From assembly GCA_964550665.1 (NCBI GenBank), contig CAZJZW010000021.1, forward strand, positions 1-11,208: DNA of 11,208 nucleotides, read 5' to 3'. The notes beneath the pieces were generated by a model. The model was not told the origin of the DNA. It did no database searches and saw only the letters and a list, made by a program, of their open reading frames with translations. A program made the position numbers and the translations under genes. Shown piece after piece: positions 1 through 6,810 of this stretch. The DNA is from JAUPTX01 sp964550665 (GTDB lineage: Bacteria > Patescibacteriota > Minisyncoccia > Phycocordibacterales > CSBR16-119). Numbering within the stretch: the first letter of the stretch is position 1; each line of letters starts with the position of its first letter.

Positions 1-188
1 GCTACGTTCGTTGGGAAGAATTGGATACCGACTGTGCAGGTGATGAGTTCGCTCCGATTGCGGGTGGCGACTTCTCGGAGTCTCCGCTCTTCCGCTTCAA
101 TGACGGCAGGCTCGAGTTCGGCACCGACGGTGTGTCGGATGCCAACGATAGCTATGGCTCTGTGTCCGCTTTCGTTCCGCAGAATTGA
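1..188 (+). CDS. DGR target (variable) protein, C-terminal fragment
   Basis: This is the 3' end of a gene that starts before the window. Reading from base 3 gives 61 residues ending in a TGA stop at 186-188. The tail runs from YVRWEELDTDCAGDEF through a Gly/Asp/Ser-rich stretch to SYGSVSAFVPQN. Nearly all of it from base 51 is the variable repeat of the retroelement, so this is the protein that the system diversifies. Compared with the template, 14 codons differ, mostly turning Asn, Lys or Asp into Gly, Glu, Asp, Arg or Ser. DGR targets usually display such residues on a ligand-binding face, often a C-type-lectin fold. The visible part is too short to assign the fold, the localisation or the natural ligand. 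The fragment looks richer in G+C than the genes that follow. The role is inferred from the TR/VR relation, not from a domain match. Confidence 0.88.
   Translation, partial: YVRWEELDTDCAGDEFAPIAGGDFSESPLFRFNDGRLEFGTDGVSDANDSYGSVSAFVPQN
51..182 (+). repeat. DGR variable repeat (VR)
   Basis: This 132-bp repeat aligns without gaps to the template at 554-685. There are 116 identities and 16 differences, at 58, 64, 78, 87, 93, 94, 106, 109, 114, 120, 121, 126, 130, 138, 151 and 180. Each is an A in the template: 12 A to G, 3 A to C, 1 A to T. About half of the 33 template adenines are changed and no other base is. This is the mark of mutagenic retrohoming. The match stops 3 bases before the stop codon. 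On the left, four more bases (47-50) would fit only if all four template adenines were mutated. Confidence 0.97.
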
Positions 189-190
189 TG

Positions 191-243
191 TTTGAACTTT
201 GAGGTCTTGAGTCTTTTGAATTCTTGATCCTTGAATCCTTGAG
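191..243 (+). repeat. short imperfect tandem motif after the VR gene
   Basis: Just after the target stop codon, a motif close to TCCTTGA recurs about six times in degenerate form (CTTTGAG, TCTTGAG, TCTTTTGA, TTCTTGA, TCCTTGA, TCCTTGA). The period is about 7-8 bases. It leads directly into the terminator hairpin. It may be simple slippage sequence; no function can be read from it. Confidence 0.4.
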
Positions 244-272
244 AGGGTTTGCGAAAGCAAACCCTCTTTTTT
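242..272 (+). terminator. intrinsic terminator of the DGR target gene
   Basis: A perfect 11-bp stem (242-252 with 257-267) carries a GAAA tetraloop (253-256) and is followed by a T run to 272. It lies about 54 bases after the target stop codon. Some DGRs carry a GNRA-type DNA hairpin near the VR that aids homing, but those sit within a few bases of the VR. This one is 60 bases away and has a T tail, so termination is the simpler reading. Confidence 0.85.
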
Positions 273-292
273 ATTGCCGTAGGCAATTTTTT
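273..292 (+). terminator. second, tandem terminator hairpin
   Basis: ATTGCC (273-278), a GTA loop and GGCAAT (282-287) form a 6-bp stem followed by T's to 292, one base after the first terminator. As a backup it would insulate the template RNA unit from target-gene transcription. Confidence 0.6.
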
Positions 293-300
293 ATATTTTT

Positions 301-309
301 TGATATAAT
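301..309 (+). promoter_or_regulatory. extended -10 promoter for the template RNA
   Basis: TGATATAAT is a perfect extended -10 element (TG, one base, then TATAAT at 304-309). No good -35 is seen at the right distance, as allowed for extended -10 promoters. It lies just after the double terminator and would start transcription near base 316, about 240 bases before the TR. Confidence 0.5.
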
Positions 310-315
310 ATATTT

Positions 316-685
316 GAGTCTAGGTTAGTGTATGGTCGTTTACGGATGATCATCACCGAACTCTTTCTCCTATGAGAAATCGCAATCAGGATCATAAAGA
401 TTAAGGTTTTTATGACAGTATTGTTGCTCTAGAGATACTGCTTACTATTTTCTAAGACAGACAAGTAATTGTGCTGTTGGATTAAATACAGAATCGTGAT
501 TTATGTGCAATATCATACTTCGTGGTTTGTGATATGGAGGGAAAATAGTAAAAGCTCCGAATGCGGATGGCGACTTCTCGAAGTCTCCGATCTTCAACTT
601 CAATGACGACAAGCTCAAGTTCAACACCAACGATGTGTCGAATGCCAACGATAACTATGGCTCTGTGTCCGCTTTCGTTCCGAAG
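316..685 (+). ncRNA. DGR template RNA with structured leader (ends approximate)
   Basis: No convincing gene lies between the target gene and avd. The stretch 310-553 has small hairpins at 364-379 (6-bp stem, loop CTAT), 416-440 (6-bp outer stem enclosing a CTCT/AGAG palindrome) and 510-535 (6-bp stem right before the TR). DGR reverse transcriptases need a TR transcript with flanking sequence as template and primer context. The start comes from the putative promoter at 301-309. The 3' end is unknown; the RNA probably continues past the hairpin at 699-727 and may be continuous with the RT message. Confidence 0.5.
554..685 (+). repeat. DGR template repeat (TR)
   Basis: This is the invariant donor copy. 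Read in the VR frame it encodes a stretch rich in Asn, Asp and Lys, with five AAC and three AAT codons, the usual TR design that lets a random A change reach many residues. The last 25 bases before the final adenines (658-682) contain no A at all, so the 3' end of the repeat cannot be mutated. It holds 33 adenines. It is on the same strand as the VR and the RT gene, 368 bases after the target stop codon. Confidence 0.96.
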
Positions 686-698
686 TATCAATTAAGCA

Positions 699-727
699 CA
701 AAAGGTATCCATTACGGATACCTTTTG
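699..727. terminator. 12-bp hairpin between TR and avd
   Basis: Bases 699-710 pair perfectly with 716-727 around the loop ATTAC. It begins 13 bases after the TR and lies 17 bases past the avd stop codon. Read on the minus strand the right arm ends in CCTTTTG with T-rich sequence after it, so it could end avd transcription before it runs antisense through the TR. On the plus strand it could instead be part of the structured region after the TR that DGR reverse transcriptases use. Which role applies cannot be decided here. Confidence 0.6.
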
Positions 728-744
728 CTTTGTTACAGCCGTGG

Positions 745-1089
745 TTATTTTTGTGACTTTATCCAACCACCAAGCATGCGACCGATTTCATCAATGATTC
801 CTTGGAGAAGTGTGTACTTCTTTAGATCGAGACTTTTACTTTCTTTCATAAGGCGAATGAAAAATCTCACGATGTTGAGTTTTACACTCGTCTTTTCTAG
901 AAGTAGTGTTTTTCTGTCTTTTGAAACATAACTTGCTTCAAGCACTAATTCAAGGATATCAATGATGATATTTTCTGTCCGTTCGTACACAGAGAATCTA
1001 TCTTGTTTAGGTACGAGATTTCTGTATTCATGAAAGGTTTTATACAACTCATGAATCTTACGAAGTATTGGTACATCATTATCATTCAT
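745..1089 (-). CDS. avd: Avd-like DGR accessory protein (four-helix bundle)
   Basis: This 114-residue protein has the length and pattern of the DGR accessory variability determinant and of the related four-helix-bundle (23S rRNA insertion) family. It is all helical by composition: helices at about 3-27, 33-57, 58-82 and 86-113, rich in Lys and Arg, ending in the family-typical stretch EIGRMLGGWIK (101-111). In known DGRs, Avd forms a basic pentamer that binds the reverse transcriptase and template RNA and is needed for cDNA synthesis. The neighbours (TR on one side, RT on the other) make this role likely. The odd point is orientation: it lies on the strand opposite TR and RT, and its ATG (1087-1089) touches the RT ATG (1090-1092). 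No Shine-Dalgarno motif is seen. It could be a plain four-helix protein, but the context argues for Avd. Confidence 0.85.
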   Translation of the reverse strand: MNDNDVPILRKIHELYKTFHEYRNLVPKQDRFSVYERTENIIIDILELVLEASYVSKDRKTLLLEKTSVKLNIVRFFIRLMKESKSLDLKKYTLLQGIIDEIGRMLGGWIKSQK

Positions 1090-2145
1090 ATGAGAATCTT
1101 TACAAATTTATTTAATAAACTTATTACTCCAGAAAATCTTTTCTTTGCATGGGAGGAATTTCGCCGTGACAAGAAAAAGAAAGAAGATGTACTTGTCTTC
1201 GAGAAGAGTCTTGAACGAGAAATATTCGCACTTCATCGAGAATTGAAATCTCATACTTATCGCCATAGTGGGTATACCGGGTTTTATATTTCAGATCCGA
1301 AACGTCGCCATATACACAAAGCACAAGTCAGAGATCGAGTACTTCATCACGCGATAATGAGTATTTTGTACCCACTGTACGAAAAGACATTCATTCATAA
1401 TTCCTTTTCGTGTCGTATCGGCAAAGGCACTCATAAAGGAGTGGGTACGCTACGGTCCATGCTCTATAAAGCAGGTAAAAATAACACAAGGAATGTGTAT
1501 ATTTTGAAGTGCGATATAGAGAAGTTTTTTGATTCAATCAATCACGAGATATTACTTTCAGTACTTAGTTCACGAATTAAAGATCAAGAACTTATGAATC
1601 TTTTAGTAGAAGTAGTCGAAAGTTTTACTAGTGACAGATCCACACTTTTTGATAGATGCGGCGTACCGATTGGTAACTTAACCTCTCAACTTTTTGCGAA
1701 TGTGTATATGGATGTATTTGATCAGTTTATAAAGCATGATCTTAAGGTGAAATATTATGCACGGTATACTGATGACTTTGTAATAGTAAGCGAGAGTAAA
1801 GAATATCTTGTACAATTATTACCGCAAATACGATCATTTCTAAAAGAAAAACTGAAGATACAGATGCACCCAAAGAAAGTCACGATCACTAAATTTGGTC
1901 GTGGTATTGATTATCTTGGGTATGTACTATTTCCACACTTTACTTTAGTGCGTAAGCGTACACAGAAACGTGCTTTGAGAAAAATAAATGAGAAGATACT
2001 ACTCTACAAGAGAGAAGAGACATCCAAAGATAAAGTACATGCAACACTGATGTCTTATCTGGGAGTTCTTTCCCATGCAGATACTTTTATATTTTCTGAA
2101 AAGTTAAAGAATGAGTATTTCTTTAACGTGAGTAATTTTGACTAA
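1090..2145 (+). CDS. DGR-type reverse transcriptase
   Basis: This enzyme copies the TR RNA into adenine-mutated cDNA that replaces the VR. The 351-residue protein has the palm motifs in order: the first catalytic Asp in LKCDIEKFFDSINHEIL (D142), the motif IGNLTSQ (194-200), YTDD (226-229, Asp 228 and 229 catalytic), and HPKKVTITKFGRGIDYLGY (260-278). IGxxxSQ is the DGR signature; group II intron RTs have QGxxxSP. There is no maturase, endonuclease or RNase H domain, and the length is typical of DGR RTs. A longer in-frame start at 1003 exists, but its extra 29 residues are avd antisense and unlike RT, so ATG 1090 is chosen. No ribosome binding site is seen. It is probably expressed from the TR transcript or a promoter inside avd. 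It converges on the restriction operon. Confidence 0.95.
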   Translation: MRIFTNLFNKLITPENLFFAWEEFRRDKKKKEDVLVFEKSLEREIFALHRELKSHTYRHSGYTGFYISDPKRRHIHKAQVRDRVLHHAIMSILYPLYEKTFIHNSFSCRIGKGTHKGVGTLRSMLYKAGKNNTRNVYILKCDIEKFFDSINHEILLSVLSSRIKDQELMNLLVEVVESFTSDRSTLFDRCGVPIGNLTSQLFANVYMDVFDQFIKHDLKVKYYARYTDDFVIVSESKEYLVQLLPQIRSFLKEKLKIQMHPKKVTITKFGRGIDYLGYVLFPHFTLVRKRTQKRALRKINEKILLYKREETSKDKVHATLMSYLGVLSHADTFIFSEKLKNEYFFNVSNFD

Positions 2146-2170
2146 GAAATTCGACTAGGTTTCATAGTCA
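2139..2170. terminator. hairpin between converging RT and restriction operon
   Basis: TGACTA (2139-2144) pairs with TAGTCA (2165-2170); after one A/A mismatch, GAAA pairs with TTTC, leaving a 10-base loop. It spans the RT stop codon and sits just past the stop of the 41-residue gene on the other strand. There is no strong T run on either side, so it is at best a weak bidirectional terminator. Confidence 0.35.
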
Positions 2171-2173
2171 GTA

Positions 2174-2299
2174 TTATTTGTTTTTACCACCTTTAGAAAC
2201 CGTTTGTCCTTGACTTGGTGTGGGTCTAGGTGCTGAAGGTTTCGGAGTAGAGACTGGTTGAGGTTGACCACTTTTTGTTGATGAATTTTTATTCGCCAT
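2174..2299 (-). CDS. 41-residue Pro/Ser/Thr/Lys-rich protein
   Basis: An ATG 4 bases after the stop of the membrane-protein gene opens a 41-codon frame ending in TAA. The protein begins MANKNSSTKSGQPQPV, has a run of Pro-Ser-Thr repeats in the middle (PVSTPKPSAPRPTPSQ) and ends VSKGGKNK. It is basic, has no hydrophobic segment and should be disordered. I do not recognise it. The amino acid bias looks like coding sequence, and the tight spacing suggests it is the last gene of the mod-res operon. No ribosome binding site is visible, so it would depend on translation of the gene before it. It may be a spurious frame, but the low-complexity Pro/Lys pattern is unlikely by chance in A/T-rich DNA. 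Confidence 0.6.
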   Translation of the reverse strand: MANKNSSTKSGQPQPVSTPKPSAPRPTPSQGQTVSKGGKNK

Positions 2300-2303
2300 A
2301 TAT

Positions 2304-2756
2304 CTAAATAAAAAATATTAATAATATAAAACCGATAAGGAACAAATTAAGTGCTTTCTTGTAATTCTTGTTTTTACCCTCAAGGTGTTTTGAATTTTTA
2401 TCGAAAGCATTTTGATAATCTGAGAGTAATTGTTCTAAAAGAATTTCAGATTTCATTGAACGATAATCCTTTGGATTATTATAAAAATCAACAACCCCAG
2501 TATTGTAAGTTTTAACATTTAGTACTTTCCAAAGAAGATAGACAGAATATCCAAAAATAATGATAGGGATAAATGAAAGACCGCAGAGATGATAAATACT
2601 TTGTATATAAAATATAACAACAGCAACTTCAAGTGCGATCGTAACACCTGCTTTTGCATCTAAACCGTTGTCAGCGTTCAATTGATAATCAACCTTACTT
2701 CTTGTCGCGTTTACAAGTATTTCTAATGATTTTAATTTATCTTCATGTTCGTTCAT
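2304..2756 (-). CDS. small membrane protein of the type III R-M operon
   Basis: The ATG at 2756 overlaps the TGA of res (ATGA), which decides this start over one 24 bases upstream and suggests coupled translation. The 150 residues have a charged helical N-terminus (1-30), the motif NGLDAKAGV (30-38), two adjoining membrane helices (about 38-56 and 58-79), a cytosolic helical stretch rich in Lys, Glu and Asp (95-135), and a third hydrophobic segment at the very C-terminus (136-150). The layout, a D-x-K-A motif just before a pair of helices, recalls SLATT and Pycsar-type (DUF5706-like) membrane effectors in bacterial immunity. That is a resemblance only; no family is assigned. As part of a restriction operon it could act as a back-up effector that disturbs the membrane, or as an anchor. 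Confidence 0.8.
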   Translation of the reverse strand: MNEHEDKLKSLEILVNATRSKVDYQLNADNGLDAKAGVTIALEVAVVIFYIQSIYHLCGLSFIPIIIFGYSVYLLWKVLNVKTYNTGVVDFYNNPKDYRSMKSEILLEQLLSDYQNAFDKNSKHLEGKNKNYKKALNLFLIGFILLIFFI

Positions 2757-5083
2757 ATTACGTCTTTTAAGTTGTCCCACTTATCAAAGGATAGAGAATA
2801 TGAGTAACTTTTATTAATATTTACTTTCCAACCATTAGGACCATCTTGAACGACTATCCCTCCATTAAAACCTATTTTATTTTTAAGCCATTCTTGTAAC
2901 GCTTCCGCCTTATATTTAGTGTCTGATATTTCAGCAGTAGATCCTTTTTTAGTATCTACAATCCAAACCTTATTCTTAGTCTTAAATATCCAATCAGGAT
3001 AGAAAAGCTTTTCTTTGTTTTCGTCTGGATTGTAATATGAGATTGAGAAGAATTCACTTCCAACATCTCCGTTCTTGTACCACCAAATCACATCTTTATT
3101 GGATTCAAGGAATTTAATAAACTCCTTTTCATTGTCTTCACCTTTATAGTCTTTCTCAATATAGAAAGGCTTAAGTGCCGATTTCTTCACATTCAATTCT
3201 TCATACTGATCGGTGAAAAATAGTGCTTCTCGTGGAATCTCAATAGTTTCAATACGTTTTGATCGCTCTGATTTCTTGTTCACTTCTTTCTCACGGATTG
3301 GTCGGTATTTCTCAAGAGCAACACCTATGATGGGAGCAAGTACACTTGTCTGATTTAACAAATCATTTACTACGATTTTATATATCACTTGGCGGTTTTG
3401 TTCAGTCACTTTCAATAGCCACACATTGAGTGCAGTCTTCAACTTTCCCCAAGAACGCTCTGGTGCAAACTTCTTGTTTTCGTCTACTTGTCCTGAAATG
3501 TGCTTAAAACACAGCAAGTTATATAGTCGCTCAAGATCATGCTGTGACATTTCTTGGTCATGACTCCCACCTTCAGCGATGAGTTCTTTGGTGAAATTGT
3601 CATAGTCATCAATTTCAACCCCGACAATAAGACCGTTAGTTACACTTGGGCTTATTTCTAGATTTTTTGTTTCCAGTTTTTTCATTACCTGTGCAGGTGT
3701 ATCTTTTCCTAGAATATTAAAATAGGTATTTGCGACATCGCTAAATGTTTCCTGAAATGTATCTCCGAGGTCGTTATAATCGGTACGACTCATGAATACC
3801 GATTCAATCATTACTGGTTCAATTTCTTGTTTTCGATAACTTCCATAAATAGCAGGGCGGTTATCCGTTTTACTCTTTCCGTATTCCATTAAAACTTCAT
3901 TTCGCTTGTAGTTGGTGTAAAGATACCCAAGATTCAATTCTGGTATTGGAAAGTGTGAGCCAAACGGCATACGCAAAATACGTCCGACAGTTTGAATTGC
4001 AAATGTTGGATTCTTGATTTCGCGGAACATCACTAAGACACTTGCTCGCGGACAGTCCCAGCCAGTAGCGGCGGCTTGTTTGAAAAGCAAGAATGAAATT
4101 GGTGATTTGTTGTCCTCGATATATTCAAGATTCACTTTTTCTTGTGAAAGCCACATAGCGATTTCGTCTTCTAATACCCCTTTTCCTTTAAGGTAATTAA
4201 GAACAATGGTTTGCTTATTAGTTGTGGTGGTATCTTTGTTCGCCTGATCATCATTCGGAAGCTGAATCATGATAAGTGGGTTTACTTCAACACCAAGAGT
4301 TTTATAGTGCTTAATCAAATCCTGTCGCTTTTGATACGCGAGTTCAAGCAGAATCTCGTCCTGATCTATCCCTTTAAAATCCTTTCGATTAAGATCTTCT
4401 TCGGTTTGGAAAATGATCTTCTCCTTGATAAGTCCTGCTTCAATAACTTCCTCTCGTTTTGCTTGCACAAATCCGCCTTTTTGTTCAGCTATATCCTCTG
4501 CATTAGGGAGATACTTAGGTGTGGCAGAAACACGAATAGTAATTTTGGGTTGAATAAGTCCGTCGATAATCTCTTGCGCCAGTTCTGTATCTGATCCGAT
4601 ATGCTCCTCATCAATAATGACAATAAGCTTACGACCGTCTTCTTTGGTCTTCTCAATAAAGCTGTCAAAAGTTAGACCCCATTCGTTATCCTTACGAAGC
4701 TTTCGGCTTTCCTTGGATTTACCTTTAATCTTTTGCCAGTTAATGAAGAATATGGAATTTTTATTGAGCTTTCCGCGAGAAAGGTCATTGAGGTCTAAAA
4801 GGTCTAGTTCAGAAGCACCTCCGTAATATGAAAAGAGTTTATTTTTGCTTTGTATATAAGACTCCTCGTTGAATGTGAGCCATATGAATCCAACATCGTT
4901 TCCATAGAATCGAGGATCGCCAACAAGATCACGAAGGAACTGCGCCATCATAATTGTCTTCCCTGATCCTGTAGGCGATTTAAAAACAAGCGGAATATTA
5001 TCATGTGGCGACTTCCAAAGATTAAGGAATTGATCCTTAAGTTTTGCGATCGTATTTTCTTGAAATGGTTTAAGTGCAAACAT
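2753..5083 (-). CDS. res: Type III restriction endonuclease subunit Res
   Basis: This is the ATP-driven restriction subunit that acts with Mod to cut DNA bearing unmethylated target sites. The 776 residues show a superfamily 2 helicase: Walker A SPTGSGKT (36-43), DEEH Walker B (158-161), SATP motif III (186-189), the type III-typical AAATGWDCPRA (337-347), and motif VI QTVGRILRMP (364-373). The C-terminal nuclease carries PD (696-697) and VDTKKG (709-714), a PD-(D/E)xK site with Asp 710 and Lys 712. Length is somewhat below the ~900-1000 residues common for Res, but all key motifs are present. It starts 3 bases after the mod stop and its own TGA overlaps the next gene. It appears intact and active. 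Confidence 0.95.
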   Translation of the reverse strand: MFALKPFQENTIAKLKDQFLNLWKSPHDNIPLVFKSPTGSGKTIMMAQFLRDLVGDPRFYGNDVGFIWLTFNEESYIQSKNKLFSYYGGASELDLLDLNDLSRGKLNKNSIFFINWQKIKGKSKESRKLRKDNEWGLTFDSFIEKTKEDGRKLIVIIDEEHIGSDTELAQEIIDGLIQPKITIRVSATPKYLPNAEDIAEQKGGFVQAKREEVIEAGLIKEKIIFQTEEDLNRKDFKGIDQDEILLELAYQKRQDLIKHYKTLGVEVNPLIMIQLPNDDQANKDTTTTNKQTIVLNYLKGKGVLEDEIAMWLSQEKVNLEYIEDNKSPISFLLFKQAAATGWDCPRASVLVMFREIKNPTFAIQTVGRILRMPFGSHFPIPELNLGYLYTNYKRNEVLMEYGKSKTDNRPAIYGSYRKQEIEPVMIESVFMSRTDYNDLGDTFQETFSDVANTYFNILGKDTPAQVMKKLETKNLEISPSVTNGLIVGVEIDDYDNFTKELIAEGGSHDQEMSQHDLERLYNLLCFKHISGQVDENKKFAPERSWGKLKTALNVWLLKVTEQNRQVIYKIVVNDLLNQTSVLAPIIGVALEKYRPIREKEVNKKSERSKRIETIEIPREALFFTDQYEELNVKKSALKPFYIEKDYKGEDNEKEFIKFLESNKDVIWWYKNGDVGSEFFSISYYNPDENKEKLFYPDWIFKTKNKVWIVDTKKGSTAEISDTKYKAEALQEWLKNKIGFNGGIVVQDGPNGWKVNINKSYSYSLSFDKWDNLKDVI

Positions 5084-5086
5084 ATA

Positions 5087-6793
5087 TTAAATTCTGTTAA
5101 TTTCCTTATAAACCTCGATAATGGGTTCTGGAATATCCTCGACTTTGATATTCTTTGACGAATACTCGTTCTTATACTCATTCTTACCCCAACCGAAAAT
5201 GTACAGAACGGTTGACTTGTTTTCTTTTTCAAGAATCTTTACTAATTCAGGAAGTTTCACTTTATCTTCCTTGAAATAGATAGCTGTTTTCTTGTCTTCG
5301 TTTTCAAAGATCTGCCACCAGTCGTTCTTCTCTGATTCGTTTAAAGTATTTTCGCGGATAGCAATCATTTCACCCGCTTGGTATGTGATCTTAATTTTTG
5401 ATTCGTCAGAGATTCTCTGAAGCTTTTCAATATCTACAAGATCAGTTTTGTAATACGACAAATTACCGCCGAGACTTTCGACTTTTTCACCTTTCTTATT
5501 TTTATATCCTTTTATGACACGCTTGAGCCGTTCATAGGTTACGTCTTCGGCAATATTATTTTCGTTGTTAGTGCAGAGAATGAATTTTCGATTTCCACCG
5601 TCTTGTTTGTTAAGCTCTAGAACAGCATGTCCTGTAGTTCCTGATCCTGCAAAAAAATCTACCACTACAGAGTTTTTTCTTGTGCTCAATTTTAATATAT
5701 CAATAAGAAGATTAAGTGATTTAGGAAAATCAAATTTCTTTACCCCTAGTATTTCTTCTATGATTTTCGTTCCATAGTGATAAGCATGGTATTCTTTTCG
5801 GTTCCAATGAGTTTTAATAACTTGATCTTCCCTGAGTTTTTCATAAATATTTATCTTTCCGTTTTCTTCTTTGGCGACAATATTTCCGTTCGCAACTTTT
5901 TTCATAAAGGTATCGCCAAAAGTTTTCCATGTTCTTTCAACCCCTCTATCTGTTATAGGGAAGACCTCAAGATATCCTGGTTTTTTATCTACATCAAAAA
6001 CAGTTAAGTCTTTGCTTACATATATTGGGTAGAAACCTTCGGGAGAATTTTCTCTTAAACTATATTTACCGTCAGTCAGTCTTATAAAATTCTTTAGATA
6101 ATATAAACCTTGATCATCGCTCTGAGAAAAACGATCCTTTTGTTCGTCGTCTAATATGACTTGGTTCAATGCGGCATATGCTTTGTTTTTTGCATAAACC
6201 AACATAAATTCATTTGAAGGACTGAAGAAATTAGCAAATTGTCTTCCTTCTGGTTTGTGAATCACGGTAACTACACCAAGTCTATTTGATTCTCCAAATA
6301 TTTCATCACACAGAAGACCTAAAGCAAATAATTCGTAATGATCAATTGCACAATAAATAACACCTCGCTCTGATAAAAGATTCTTTGCCAAAACCAGGCG
6401 ATTTCGCATGAGGGAAATCCACTTACTGTGTCGCCATTGATCGGTACTGTCTACATAGTCATTGTTATACCTCCAATCTGTTGCGCCAGTATTGTAAGGA
6501 GGGTCAATGTAAATCACATCAACCATTCCTTTATGCGTGTAGTTCAAAACAGAAAGTGAGTGGTAATTATCGCCTTCAATCAAGACATTCGTAGGCAATT
6601 TATTATCAGAAACCAACTTTCTACTTTTAACTTCTTTAAGTATAGGAACTTGTGTCTCGCACACTAAAACAACATCTTCTGGTTTATTTTCCCAGACGAG
6701 TCCAAATTTCTTTCGATCTTTAAGATTCTTAATCTGTTTTTCAAGATCTTGTATGCGAGCTAGTAGCTCTTTTTCGTTAGTATTGTTTAGCAT
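5087..6793 (-). CDS. mod: Type III DNA methyltransferase subunit Mod
   Basis: Mod recognises the target site and methylates adenine in it using S-adenosylmethionine. From the ATG at 6793 it has 568 residues. Motif order is that of beta-class enzymes: catalytic DPPY (97-100, in VIYIDPPYNTG) precedes the SAM-binding DFFAGSGTTG (379-388). The region between them is the likely recognition domain. Residues 1-30 look like a short coiled coil (EKELLARIQDLEKQIKNLK), as in other type III Mod proteins. A longer frame starts with TTG at 6850, but its extra residues are not Mod-like and lie in the folded leader, so ATG 6793 is preferred. That ATG sits within a 7-bp hairpin and has no Shine-Dalgarno motif. 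First gene of a four-gene operon. Confidence 0.95.
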   Translation of the reverse strand: MLNNTNEKELLARIQDLEKQIKNLKDRKKFGLVWENKPEDVVLVCETQVPILKEVKSRKLVSDNKLPTNVLIEGDNYHSLSVLNYTHKGMVDVIYIDPPYNTGATDWRYNNDYVDSTDQWRHSKWISLMRNRLVLAKNLLSERGVIYCAIDHYELFALGLLCDEIFGESNRLGVVTVIHKPEGRQFANFFSPSNEFMLVYAKNKAYAALNQVILDDEQKDRFSQSDDQGLYYLKNFIRLTDGKYSLRENSPEGFYPIYVSKDLTVFDVDKKPGYLEVFPITDRGVERTWKTFGDTFMKKVANGNIVAKEENGKINIYEKLREDQVIKTHWNRKEYHAYHYGTKIIEEILGVKKFDFPKSLNLLIDILKLSTRKNSVVVDFFAGSGTTGHAVLELNKQDGGNRKFILCTNNENNIAEDVTYERLKRVIKGYKNKKGEKVESLGGNLSYYKTDLVDIEKLQRISDESKIKITYQAGEMIAIRENTLNESEKNDWWQIFENEDKKTAIYFKEDKVKLPELVKILEKENKSTVLYIFGWGKNEYKNEYSSKNIKVEDIPEPIIEVYKEINRI

Positions 6794-6810
6794 AAGGGTA
6801 CAGCTTATGC
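6790..6810 (-). promoter_or_regulatory. hairpin holding the mod start codon
   Basis: On the minus strand GCATAAG (6810-6804) and CTTATGC (6796-6790) make a perfect 7-bp stem with the loop CTGTACC. The mod ATG (6793-6791) is in the 3' arm. If formed in the message it would hide the start codon. The sequence TGTACCC, spanning loop and stem, is identical to part of the 5' arm of the long leader stem, so both could compete for the same partner at 6841-6848. Confidence 0.55.

Noticed and set aside
242..256. DNA hairpin/cruciform that promotes DGR homing
   Set aside because: It has a GNRA-type loop as in some phage DGRs but lies 60 bases after the VR and carries a T tail, so a terminator explains it better.
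1090..2145. Retron or group II intron reverse transcriptase
   Set aside because: The motif is IGNLTSQ, typical of DGR enzymes, there is no maturase or HNH domain and no msr/msd-like RNA, and a TR/VR pair is present.
2753..5083. Res as a decayed gene because it is shorter than usual
   Set aside because: All helicase motifs and the PD...DTK nuclease site are present in one uninterrupted frame, so it looks intact.
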